DNA of 64,000 nt. It comes from an uncultured Clostridia bacterium (lineage in GTDB: Bacteria > Bacillota > Clostridia > Christensenellales > Borkfalkiaceae). Below the pieces are notes generated by a model. It was not told the origin of the DNA. It searched no databases and saw only the letters and a list, made by a program, of their open reading frames with translations. The stretch's first letter is position 1, and every line of letters starts with the position of its first letter. Made by a program: the position numbers and the translations under genes. Below are positions 34,255 through 42,422 of this stretch, piece after piece. The stretch covers positions 434,001 to 498,000 of the forward strand of contig CASESJ010000001.1 of assembly GCA_949290575.1 (NCBI GenBank), in the 5' to 3' direction.

Positions 34255-37137
34255 TTATTCCGTGCGGAGTGCGACCACGGGGTCCTTCTTCGCCGCGGCG
34301 GAAGCAGGTATAAGTCCGGAAATGAGCGTAAGCGCAATAGACAGCAATATCATTATGAACGCCTGCCACCAAGGGAGCGCGGCTATGCCCCATATTCCCG
34401 CGAGCGACATGACTATGACGTTGACGACGAGCGACAGAAGATAGGTTATAAGTATGCCTATCGCGCCTGCGACGAGACCTATTATGAATGTTTCGGCATT
34501 GAACAGACGCTTTATGTCCTTCTTCCTCGCGCCTACTGCGCGCAGTATGCCGATTTCCTTTACCCTCTCGACTACCGATACGTAGGTTATTATACCTATC
34601 ATTACCGTCGATACGACCAACGAAAGAGCGGTGAAAGCCACAAGTGCTATGGTTATCATGTCTATCATGGTATTTATCATGCCGATAATCAGTCCGACAT
34701 TATCGGTGTAAGTAATTCTGTCCGCTTCGGTAAGCGTCACGGCATGCTCTGCTCCGTCGGTATCGGTATAGACATACTGTTCTCCCGACTTGCACATATC
34801 ATTCCACGCGTCGAGGTAATCGGTTACGCCGTTCTTGGCGTCAAAGTTGACGGGGTAAATATATATGGCTACGGGCAACTCGCTGCCGCCGAGATATTCA
34901 GCCTCGATGCGGAATTCCGCCGACTTATCCGTGCCGCTGCCCGTACCTGCAAGACCAGACATAATCATATCCATAATGTTGCCGCTGTTATAAATGTAAT
35001 ACATTCCTATGGTGGCGGAACTCAAGTAATCGTCTATAACATTGTCGTGGTCGTCGTCTTTGAAGTTTATATACGAGAAATAATAGGGCAGACTGTCGAG
35101 ATAGCCATTTTCGGTAGAATTTATATACTCCACAATGCCGCTCGCAAGGCTGTCTGCTCTGACGTAGTCCGTGAGAGCTCTGGTATGATAGAAACCGCTC
35201 TCGAGACAACCGTACGACACGCCGTCCTTCTTCTGCAGAATGATATTTACCGAAAGGTCGACTTTATTTTCACATTGAGTATCTATATCATCCGTATCTA
35301 TACGCTCAGGAACTCTGTCGCCGTTTGTATCGGAAAGCGTGAAGTTGCCCTCTGTATAAGCCTTCGCCTCATATTCACCATCCGCGTCCGCAACGTAATC
35401 GCTTACTTTATAGTAAACTTCGTCGTTGGGATACCATGTGAATGTCTTGGCGTCGGGTCCTATGAATTTTGAAAGCTCAAAGCCTCCGTCTTCACCCGAG
35501 CCGCTTCCGACAAGCCCCACTTCTTCGTCATAGAGGTCGCTGTCGACTGCGTAAAAGGCATAGTTGAGAAATTCCTTCTGCGTGATATAGCCGAACTGAC
35601 CGAGCATCAAATCGGCTACGGTGTTTTTATCGAGCACCATTATGAGCGAACTCTTGTCGTCAAATATTGCCGAAAGCTGCTCGTCCGTAAGCGTCGAGGC
35701 GTCGGTCACTATCTGTCCGTCGGAATACGCCGCAACTATGTCGTACTGGCTGAGCACATAGTTGTAATTGTCGGGCAATTCGTCGAAGGTCGCCACGGTT
35801 GAAATGGTGTTGGCAAAGCTCTTGTAATCTTCCTGATTTGCAAGAATGTTATAGTACATTCCGCGTATCGCAGCCACCGACATTGTCCTTTGATTGAGCG
35901 CATTATCCCAATTTGCGTCTACCGTGAAATCGGTGTAAATATTGTTTGCCACATCGAAGCCGTAGTCATATTTTATTACGTTGTAATACTGTTCGGGAGT
36001 GTTTTCAACGTAATTTACATAGGCGTGAGAAATATTATTGGTTGTAGAAAATCCCTGCGAGAAAGTACCTAAAGTCTCTAAAAGGGAATTGACGTAAACT
36101 TTGTCTTTGAGGCGCGTTATGTCGACGTCCACGTTTTCGGCGGTGGACAAACTCATAAGCGAGCTATAATCTATCGCCGTCTGCGTTATGGCTATGGGGT
36201 TGCCTGAGAGCATATCGTCCTGCATTGAGGCTATATATGCCTGCACGCCCGCCGAAATCGCCAGCACCATCGAGACGCCTATAATGCCTATCGAGCCCGC
36301 AAACGATACCATTATCGTGCGGCGGCGTTTGGACAAGAGGTTCTTGAGCGAGAGCGAAAAAGCCATTCCGAGCGACATGGAAGCCAGCTTCTTGCTGCCC
36401 TTCTGTCTGCGGAGCTGCTCCCTCTCCTCTTCCGAAGGTTCAGGTCCCTCCTCGCCGCCGTCGTAGGGCATGCTGTCGCCTATTATTTCGCCGTCTAAAA
36501 GATTGACAATTCGCGTCGAGTACTGTTCGGCAAGCTCGGGGTTGTGCGTTACGATTATTACCAGACGGTCTTTGGAAATTTCCTTGAGAAGGTCCATAAT
36601 CTGCACGCTTGTCTTGGAATCGAGCGCGCCAGTGGGCTCGTCGGCAAGCACTATTTCGGGATTGTTTATGAGAGCGCGCGCGATTGCCACCCTCTGCGCC
36701 TGTCCGCCCGAAAGCTGGTTGGGCTTGTTGTGCATTCTGTCCTTAAGCCCGACTTTTTCGAGAGCCTCTATCGCCCTCTTCCTGCGCTCCTTCTTGCTTA
36801 CGCCCGATATCATGAGCGCGAGTTCGACATTCTGCAATACCGTCTGATGGGGAATGAGGTGATAACTCTGGAATACGAAACCTATCGAATGATTGCGGTA
36901 AGTATCCCAGTCCCTGTCGGAGTACTCTTTGGTGCTCGTGCCCTCTATGATAAGGTCGCCCGAAGTGTAATGGTCAAGCCCGCCGATTATGTTGAGAAGC
37001 GTCGTTTTGCCGCAGCCGGACGGTCCGAGTATGGAGACAAACTCGTTCCTTCTGAAATTGATGGATACATCCTTGAGCGCATGCACGGTACCGCCCGCAA
37101 CGGTATAATTTTTTGTTATGCCTTTTAATTCTAACAT
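34255..37137 (-). CDS. MacB-like ABC transporter, fused ATPase and FtsX-type permease
   Basis: 960 residues. The ATPase (1-225) has Walker A GPSGCGKTT, Q-loop VFQSYHL, signature LSGGQAQRVAIARAL and Walker B VLADEPTGALDS, all close to MacB/LolD. A membrane helix near 270-295, a very large extracellular domain (about 300-810) and three C-terminal helices (about 820-955) make the FtsX-type part. Such proteins act mechanically on extracytoplasmic substrates such as peptides or lipoproteins rather than channelling them. In Gram-positives they often serve in antimicrobial-peptide resistance or wall processes. The substrate is not predictable. Confidence 0.9.
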   Translation of the reverse strand: MLELKGITKNYTVAGGTVHALKDVSINFRRNEFVSILGPSGCGKTTLLNIIGGLDHYTSGDLIIEGTSTKEYSDRDWDTYRNHSIGFVFQSYHLIPHQTVLQNVELALMISGVSKKERRKRAIEALEKVGLKDRMHNKPNQLSGGQAQRVAIARALINNPEIVLADEPTGALDSKTSVQIMDLLKEISKDRLVIIVTHNPELAEQYSTRIVNLLDGEIIGDSMPYDGGEEGPEPSEEEREQLRRQKGSKKLASMSLGMAFSLSLKNLLSKRRRTIMVSFAGSIGIIGVSMVLAISAGVQAYIASMQDDMLSGNPIAITQTAIDYSSLMSLSTAENVDVDITRLKDKVYVNSLLETLGTFSQGFSTTNNISHAYVNYVENTPEQYYNVIKYDYGFDVANNIYTDFTVDANWDNALNQRTMSVAAIRGMYYNILANQEDYKSFANTISTVATFDELPDNYNYVLSQYDIVAAYSDGQIVTDASTLTDEQLSAIFDDKSSLIMVLDKNTVADLMLGQFGYITQKEFLNYAFYAVDSDLYDEEVGLVGSGSGEDGGFELSKFIGPDAKTFTWYPNDEVYYKVSDYVADADGEYEAKAYTEGNFTLSDTNGDRVPERIDTDDIDTQCENKVDLSVNIILQKKDGVSYGCLESGFYHTRALTDYVRADSLASGIVEYINSTENGYLDSLPYYFSYINFKDDDHDNVIDDYLSSATIGMYYIYNSGNIMDMIMSGLAGTGSGTDKSAEFRIEAEYLGGSELPVAIYIYPVNFDAKNGVTDYLDAWNDMCKSGEQYVYTDTDGAEHAVTLTEADRITYTDNVGLIIGMINTMIDMITIALVAFTALSLVVSTVMIGIITYVSVVERVKEIGILRAVGARKKDIKRLFNAETFIIGLVAGAIGILITYLLSLVVNVIVMSLAGIWGIAALPWWQAFIMILLSIALTLISGLIPASAAAKKDPVVALRTE

Positions 37138-37161
37138 CTACGCACCTTTAGAAAATTGTCA

Positions 37162-37183
37162 AAAATAATATTTATATTATTTT
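37162..37183. promoter_or_regulatory. Perfect AT palindrome over the -10 and start site of the MacB-like gene
   Basis: Nine-base-pair perfect inverted repeat (37162-37170 and 37175-37183) that covers most of the -10 box and the predicted start site. Its place suggests an operator. It could instead be a leader hairpin. Confidence 0.45.
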
Positions 37184-37208
37184 AGCACCCGACGGCACAA
37201 AAAGTCAA
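37179..37208 (-). promoter_or_regulatory. Promoter of the MacB-like ABC gene
   Basis: Minus strand TTGACT (37203-37208), 18-base spacer, TAAAAT (37179-37184). The leader is about 35 bases with AAAGGTG before the ATG. Confidence 0.75.
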
Positions 37209-37268
37209 CGCCGCAAAATGCCTGTTTGATTTTATTCACAAGATTTTCAAATATTCACAGAATTTTCT

Positions 37269-37297
37269 GCCCCGCAGACGCTCGCCGTCTGCGGGGC
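37269..37297. terminator. GC-rich hairpin downstream of gltX
   Basis: Perfect 12-base-pair hairpin (37269-37280 and 37286-37297) with an A-run on the right and a T-containing run on the left. It is the second hairpin after gltX in the 284-base gltX-to-ABC gap. Confidence 0.6.
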
Positions 37298-37383
37298 AAA
37301 AGCAATGTTTTATTCATTCTGAAAATAAAACGTACCGGACGCGGAATTTATCACAGCGCGGAAAAAATGCCTTAAGAATTTAG

Positions 37384-37411
37384 GCGGCGCGCCGTGAAAA
37401 CGGCGCGCCGC
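37384..37411 (-). terminator. Hairpin directly after gltX
   Basis: Perfect 12-base-pair hairpin (37384-37395 and 37400-37411) ten bases after the gltX stop. No strong T-tract follows, so the hairpin at 37269 may complete termination. Confidence 0.6.
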
Positions 37412-37421
37412 GTATTAAAAA

Positions 37422-39068
37422 TTATTTTATCATTGCCACGCGGAGACGGGTGAGCGTTCTGTCCTTTCCGATAATTGACATTATCGTGCACAGGTCGGGG
37501 GAATTGGGCGAGCCCGTCACGGCAATTCTGAGAATTTCCGCGACGTCGGCAACGCTGCCCCTGAAGTTTTCGGGGTTAGCCTTGTATTCGCTCATCTCTG
37601 CGGCGAAACCTGCCGAAGCAGCTACGCTCTTGACCTTTGCAAACCATGCCTGATTGTCGTCTTCAGGGTCATACACCCCGCAATATGCCTCAAGCACACT
37701 ATTTACGGTATCTCTGTCGAAGCGATAACTGTATTCGGGCGCGAAGGTGTCGTCGAAGAAATAGTCTAACATTTTAACGGCGGTTGCCGCACGCTCGATA
37801 TCCTTTCTTCTCTTCTTGCCGCCTATGCCCATTATAAGGGTGAGTATGCGCTCGACGTAAGCTCTGTCGGCGAAGTGCGCCCTGTCGGTCTCCGTACCGA
37901 ACTCCTGCACCCAGCCGTTGAGGAAGTCGTACATCTGCTGCGCAGAGAGAAGGGAAAGTTCGTTTTTGGATATGTCGTTGAGCTTTTCTATGTCGAACAG
38001 CGCGCCGCTTCTGCCCATCTTCGAGATGGAAAAGGGGAACTGCTCGTATGAGAGCAAAGGGTTCTTTCTCGACCATTCTTCAAAATTGGAGTTGAGCAGG
38101 GTCATAAGATATTTGACGACTGCAAGGGGATAATATCCCTCCTTTCTGTAGTAGTCGAGAGAAAGTTCGGGGTCCTTGCGCTTGGAGAGCTTACGCTTCG
38201 TGCCGCCGTCCACCTTCATCAGAGAACATGTGTGTCCGTATGCGGGCATCTCAAAGCCGAGAACTTTGAAAAGCTCGATATGAATTGGCAGGCTGGACAG
38301 CCACTCCTCGCCGCGTATGACGAGAGTAGTGCGCATAAAATGGTCGTCAATCGCGTGCGCGAAGTGATATGTCGGAATTCCGTCCGACTTTAATATGACG
38401 ACGTCCTGGTCGTTCTCCGTAACGGTTATATCGCCCTTAATTCTGTCGCGGAAGGTCATTTTATTTGCCGTGTCGCCCTGCGACTTCAGCCTGATTACAA
38501 AGGGTTTGCCCACCGCAAGATTGGCATAAATCTGCTCTTCGGTCAGATTGCGGCACTTCGCATACTTACCGTAGTAGCCCGTGATAAGCTTTTCAGCCGT
38601 CTGTTCCTCCCTCACCTTGTCAAGCTCCTCTTCCGTGCAGAAGCAGGGATATGCAAGTCCGCGTGCAATGAGGTCCTTTGCAAATGCGCGGTATATGCCT
38701 GCGCGCTGACGCTGATAGTAAGGTCCGTAATTGTTGAGGGGCGATTGAATTTCCGCACCCTCGTCAAAATTTACGCCGAAATACTTCAGCGAACGTATGA
38801 CGGATTCCACCGCGCCGTCGACTTTGCGCTTTTCGTCGGTATCCTCTATGCGAAGATAGAATATTCCGCCAGTCGTGTGAGCGGCGCGCTCGTCTGCGAG
38901 CGCGGAATAGAGATTGCCGAGGTGTATAAAGCCTGTGGGCGAGGGCGCAAGTCTTGTCACCTCCGCCCCCTTTTCCGTCCTGCGGGGAGGATAGAGCTCC
39001 TCGTACCTTTCAATGGGGAGCAGGTCTTTATCGGGTATGAGCGTATCTGCAAGTTTTTGTAAATTCAT
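37422..39068 (-). CDS. gltX: Glutamyl-tRNA synthetase
   Basis: 548 residues. Class I synthetase charging tRNA-Glu (and often tRNA-Gln in Bacillota). The HIGH-type motif is APSPTGFIHLGNLYSAL (near residue 41) and the KMSKS-type motif KRKLSKRKDPELS (near 292). It is some 50-60 residues longer than the typical 480-490, with extra sequence at the N-terminus (about 30 residues before the first motif) and in the anticodon-binding part. It lies 15 bases after the ThrE-type gene and is read with it. Confidence 0.95.
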   Translation of the reverse strand: MNLQKLADTLIPDKDLLPIERYEELYPPRRTEKGAEVTRLAPSPTGFIHLGNLYSALADERAAHTTGGIFYLRIEDTDEKRKVDGAVESVIRSLKYFGVNFDEGAEIQSPLNNYGPYYQRQRAGIYRAFAKDLIARGLAYPCFCTEEELDKVREEQTAEKLITGYYGKYAKCRNLTEEQIYANLAVGKPFVIRLKSQGDTANKMTFRDRIKGDITVTENDQDVVILKSDGIPTYHFAHAIDDHFMRTTLVIRGEEWLSSLPIHIELFKVLGFEMPAYGHTCSLMKVDGGTKRKLSKRKDPELSLDYYRKEGYYPLAVVKYLMTLLNSNFEEWSRKNPLLSYEQFPFSISKMGRSGALFDIEKLNDISKNELSLLSAQQMYDFLNGWVQEFGTETDRAHFADRAYVERILTLIMGIGGKKRRKDIERAATAVKMLDYFFDDTFAPEYSYRFDRDTVNSVLEAYCGVYDPEDDNQAWFAKVKSVAASAGFAAEMSEYKANPENFRGSVADVAEILRIAVTGSPNSPDLCTIMSIIGKDRTLTRLRVAMIK

Positions 39069-39083
39069 ATTTTATTACCTTGA

Positions 39084-40448
39084 TTATTGTTTGTCGTCTG
39101 AAATTTTCTGATGTCTGAAGAGGCGTTTTATTGCCGCCTTGCCCTTCATGGGGTGAATAATCTGGAAGAGCGCGGTGACGACCGATATGCCTACGGATAT
39201 GCCGAGAAGGGTCAGTCCTCCCGACTTGCCGAAGGACACGGCGTCTGCCATTTCTCCCATTACAATGCCGTTCATGGCGTAGTAGAGCGCGCCTCCCGGC
39301 ACGAGCACGATTATTGCGGGCACAAGGAAGATTGTGGAAGGAGCTTTGAAAACTCTTGCAAGCACTTCCGCCGCACACGCCGCAAACACCGTGGAGACGA
39401 AGTTGTCAATAAAATCTTCGCCGACGAATGCCTCCATTACGAGATAAATTGCGAAAGTCGCCACAATATTTCCGAGAGATATGAGTATTTTCCTGACCGC
39501 ACAGTTGAACATTACAGCCACGCCGCACGCGCCTGCGACGCAGGAAGCCGTGGCATAGACATAGTATTCAACGCCGACGCGCGGAACGATTGGAACATAC
39601 ATTACGACGTCGCGCAGAATAAAAAGCGCGGCACCGTAGCCTGCCGCAATGGCAAGTATAGAGAGCACTCCGTTAAGTAGTTCGAAAGCTCCTGAATAGA
39701 TGTCGCCCGAGAACAAGTCCCGCACGGCATTGCATATGAGCAATCCCGGTACGACCACCATTATCGTGCCTATCGTCACCATAGACACCGAGCACGCAAC
39801 TCCGCAGGCAATCAGAGCTCTGCTCATAAGCATTGCGAGAAAGCCGCCGACGAGCGAGAGCATGAAAGTTCTGGCGTACGCGTTGAAGTCTCGGCGGGAG
39901 AGCAGAATGTTGAGGTAAGCCATAAGGCAGCCTATGAGCGCGGAGGGCAGCGCGTCTATGAGCGCGCCGCCGAAAAAGACCGAAAATGCGCCCGCGAGCA
40001 CGCCGCCGCCGAGCACGATAAAGGGAACTTTGAACCAGTTGCTCGAGTTTATGTTGTCCAGCTCGCGCTCCGCCTCTTCGAGCGAAAGCTTATGCGCGCA
40101 CAGATCGCGCGAGAGCTGGTTGTATTTTTCCATCTTGAAAAAGTTGTTGGAAACTTCGAAGTTGCGCTTCATCTGCGAAACTTCGCTGCCGTCGGCAACC
40201 TTTATGCTGCAGAGCACCATGGACGGGAGCGCGAAGACGTTTACTTCCTTTGCTCCGCAGGCGAGACATATCCTCTCTACCGCAATCTCCACGCGGGAGA
40301 CGGACGCTCCGCACGAAAGAAGTCCCGTTCCGACGCCCAGCGCAAATGCCAGAACGGAGTCGAAATGCCGCCTCTCTTCAAAGGCGTATGTAGCATATGT
40401 ATCTTTTTCATGCCCGCAGCTCTCCGCCGCATTGGTTTGCTCTGTCAT
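39084..40448 (-). CDS. Threonine/serine exporter family protein, ThrE type (fused YjjP and YjjB halves)
   Basis: 454 residues from the ATG at 40448. A GTG five codons earlier is less likely because GGAAAGG precedes the ATG. Residues 1-25 are polar. The YjjP half (25-270) has the typical LALGVGTGLLSCGASVSRVE and FFGGALIDALPSALIG. The C-terminal half has about five helices of the YjjB type (VFAACAAEVLARVFKAPSTIFLVPAIIVLVPGGALYYAM). These proteins export threonine, serine or related small acids. The substrate here is assumed from the family. Confidence 0.88.
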   Translation of the reverse strand: MTEQTNAAESCGHEKDTYATYAFEERRHFDSVLAFALGVGTGLLSCGASVSRVEIAVERICLACGAKEVNVFALPSMVLCSIKVADGSEVSQMKRNFEVSNNFFKMEKYNQLSRDLCAHKLSLEEAERELDNINSSNWFKVPFIVLGGGVLAGAFSVFFGGALIDALPSALIGCLMAYLNILLSRRDFNAYARTFMLSLVGGFLAMLMSRALIACGVACSVSMVTIGTIMVVVPGLLICNAVRDLFSGDIYSGAFELLNGVLSILAIAAGYGAALFILRDVVMYVPIVPRVGVEYYVYATASCVAGACGVAVMFNCAVRKILISLGNIVATFAIYLVMEAFVGEDFIDNFVSTVFAACAAEVLARVFKAPSTIFLVPAIIVLVPGGALYYAMNGIVMGEMADAVSFGKSGGLTLLGISVGISVVTALFQIIHPMKGKAAIKRLFRHQKISDDKQ

Positions 40449-40482
40449 ATGACCTTTCCGCACAAAAATATTTTACACGATA

Positions 40483-40510
40483 ATTATAGCAGACGGACGT
40501 TTAAAGTCAA
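40483..40510 (-). promoter_or_regulatory. Promoter of the ThrE-type gene and gltX
   Basis: Minus strand TTGACT (40505-40510), 16-base spacer, TATAAT (40483-40488). Confidence 0.7.
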
Positions 40511-40537
40511 TTATTTAAAGCGTCGTGTGCAATAATT

Positions 40538-40570
40538 TGCGCCGCGCGGCTATGTCAGCCGCGCGGCGCA
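40538..40570 (-). terminator. Terminator of the first DegV gene
   Basis: Perfect 14-base-pair GC hairpin (40538-40551 and 40557-40570), 30 bases after the stop. Only a weak T-tract follows. Confidence 0.65.
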
Positions 40571-40600
40571 CTGTTATCCTGTCGTTTAAGATAATTCTTT

Positions 40601-41464
40601 TTATCTCTGCGATGCGTGGAAGATAAGTCCTATCGTTCCCGGACCGCAATGCGAACCTATTACGGGTCCGACGGGCTGAATTACGACATCGGCGGCAGGG
40701 AACTCCTGCTTTATGCCCTGAACGAATTCATCCGCCACGTTTTTGCAGTCCGCCTGCAGCACGAAAACTTTGTATTTATCAAGTTCCGTACCCTTCTCTT
40801 TCATATATGAGCGCAGTGCCGACATAGCTTTTTTGAAGCCCTTCTGCTTATCGACGTTTATAATTTTACCCTCGTCGTCGAAGCATAGTATGGGCTTAAT
40901 GCCTAAAAGATTTCCGAAAACTTTGGACACGCCAGAAAGTCTTCCGCCCCTGTAAAGATAGGTAAGGTCGTCAACCGCGAAATATGTAGCAACGTGGGGC
41001 ACGAGCTCTTTTACATACGCTTCGAGTTCGTCCATAGACGCGCCGTCCCTGTACTTCAGACCCGCATAGTACACTATGAAGCCCGCGCCGAGAGATATAG
41101 TCTTAGTATCGACAGTGCGTATCTCTCTTTGAGGATATTTTTCCCTGAGAGAGGCAATAGCGGCGTTCATGGCATTGAAAGTCGCGCTCATTGCGTGCGA
41201 GAAAGTGATATAAAAAATGTCTTCGCCTGCGGCGAGCACGGGTTCGAAATATTCGGTATAGGCATACTCGTTGAGCGCGCTCGTCTTGGGAACTGCGCCT
41301 CCCCTCATCGCAGCGAAAAACGCATCGAAATCGGTCTGTCTGCCCATATCGTAAAAATATTCCTGACCGTTGAGCGTATAGGGCATTTTTATCACGTTTA
41401 TGCCCAGTTCGTCCACGGTCTGATACCACAACTCACAGTTGCTGTCGCAAAATAATCTGTACAT
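40601..41464 (-). CDS. DegV family fatty-acid-binding protein (FakB-like)
   Basis: 287 residues from the ATG at 41464 with AAGGAGAG upstream. The open frame to 41560 has no ribosome site. DegV/FakB proteins bind a single fatty acid and present it to the kinase FakA for phosphorylation. Family markers are the fatty-acid pocket start PKTSALNEYAYTEYFEPVL, the YITFSHAMSATFNAM loop, LTYLYRGGRLSG and the C-terminal IGSHCGPGTIG. It lies 100 bases after the HTH regulator in the same direction, with a second DegV gene on the other side. Confidence 0.92.
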   Translation of the reverse strand: MYRLFCDSNCELWYQTVDELGINVIKMPYTLNGQEYFYDMGRQTDFDAFFAAMRGGAVPKTSALNEYAYTEYFEPVLAAGEDIFYITFSHAMSATFNAMNAAIASLREKYPQREIRTVDTKTISLGAGFIVYYAGLKYRDGASMDELEAYVKELVPHVATYFAVDDLTYLYRGGRLSGVSKVFGNLLGIKPILCFDDEGKIINVDKQKGFKKAMSALRSYMKEKGTELDKYKVFVLQADCKNVADEFVQGIKQEFPAADVVIQPVGPVIGSHCGPGTIGLIFHASQR

Positions 41465-41564
41465 ATTCTCTCCTTTTATCAAACGCCTGTCGGCGATTAA
41501 GTATAAAATTAAATCTTCATCCTTATTTCTTCCCGCCCGCTTAAATAACTCTGCGGGCAAAACC

Positions 41565-42161
41565 TTATCTGACTTTTCTTAAAATGAACCAGAATATTAT
41601 CAGTATCTGGAAGGGCGCAGCCACGACATAGAACAGCCACCACTTATCTATCTGGGGCGCAAACACCGCAAAGAACACGTGAAATATCGCAACTATCGAC
41701 CATAATATCAGCGTACAGGATATGGCGTTTGTGAGTTTGTTTCCCCATATTCCCGAAAATACCGTAAGTAGCACCGCGGAAACAAAGGGCGCAATGATAT
41801 ATGTCAGCCACGCATAAGTTTCGTGCACGGGGCTGAAATAGACCATGGCAAATACGCCCGTCGCAATAAACCAGACAAGTCCGACGGAAAGCAGCACTAT
41901 GAGAACGCGCTTTTTAAAAAGGTTCATTTTGGGATTTATGACCTTTTCGGGCTGTTCGCTTATGATGTCGTCGACTTTTATGTTGTAAATTTCCGCAAGC
42001 TGTATGAGCACGCGGAGGTCGGGTATTGACTCTCCCCTCTCCCACTTGGAGACGGCTTTATCCGAATAATTGAGCATCTCGGCAAGCTTCAGCTGCGTAA
42101 GTCCTGCCTTCTGACGAAGGCGCACGAGATTTTTTGCTATTATATCCTTCAAATCTTCCAT
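41565..42161 (-). CDS. XRE-type transcriptional regulator with C-terminal membrane domain
   Basis: 198 residues. Residues 6-62 are a Cro/C1-type helix-turn-helix (KAGLTQLKLAEMLNYSDKAVSKWERGESIPDL). Residues 83-198 hold four hydrophobic helices. Membrane-held XRE proteins of this layout are common in Clostridia and may sense membrane state. It lies between two DegV genes, which suggests a role in fatty-acid handling (inference). It has no ribosome site. The -10 of its best promoter ends 6 bases before the ATG, so the transcript would be leaderless. Inverted repeats upstream are probable operators. Confidence 0.88.
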   Translation of the reverse strand: MEDLKDIIAKNLVRLRQKAGLTQLKLAEMLNYSDKAVSKWERGESIPDLRVLIQLAEIYNIKVDDIISEQPEKVINPKMNLFKKRVLIVLLSVGLVWFIATGVFAMVYFSPVHETYAWLTYIIAPFVSAVLLTVFSGIWGNKLTNAISCTLILWSIVAIFHVFFAVFAPQIDKWWLFYVVAAPFQILIIFWFILRKVR

Positions 42162-42167
42162 GTCTGC

Positions 42168-42196
42168 ATTTTAACATATTATACCCGAAAAATCAA
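42168..42196 (-). promoter_or_regulatory. Promoter of the XRE membrane regulator, leaderless
   Basis: Minus strand TTGATT (42191-42196), 17-base spacer, TAAAAT (42168-42173). The predicted start base is 42161, the A of the ATG. A second pair, TTGACA (42204-42209) and TATAAT (42178-42183), is spaced 20 bases apart and is less likely. It would also leave only about 10 bases of leader. Confidence 0.65.
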
Positions 42197-42209
42197 CCCA
42201 AAATGTCAA

Positions 42210-42248
42210 CTCTACTGCGGGTAGAGTGCTATTTTTTGCGGTAGAGCA
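42210..42248. promoter_or_regulatory. Operator-like repeats between the regulator and the second DegV gene
   Basis: A CTCTAC/GTAGAG inverted repeat lies at about 42211-42227. Just to its right a second half-match GCGG-TAGAG-CAC repeats the GCGGGTAGAGTGC sequence of the first. They sit upstream of both divergent promoters and are probable binding sites for the XRE protein. Confidence 0.5.
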
Positions 42249-42308
42249 CTTAATTCAAACAGTTTACAGCGTTAAATCAATAATAGAGAATTTGTATGTA
42301 ACAAAGTA

Positions 42309-42337
42309 TTGTAAAATTATGGAAGATAAACTATAAT
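42309..42337 (+). promoter_or_regulatory. Promoter of the second DegV gene
   Basis: TTGTAA (42309-42314), 17-base spacer, TATAAT (42332-42337). Start site near 42344, giving an 80-base leader before the ATG at 42423. Confidence 0.7.
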
Positions 42338-42422
42338 ATTAATGTTGGATAAAATCAGGCGATTGACTGCCTGGAACAATCAAAAAAGCATACAGCGGCG
42401 CACGACGCCTTACGGGAGCACT

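Noticed and set aside
34237..35472. Open frame of 411 codons on the plus strand
   Set aside because: It is antisense to the extracellular part of the MacB-like ABC gene. Its translation is rich in Tyr and Arg with no recognisable motif.
42342..42422. Earlier ATG for the second DegV gene, as a leaderless start
   Set aside because: The predicted transcription start (about 42344) falls inside or after this ATG, and the added residues are not DegV-like.
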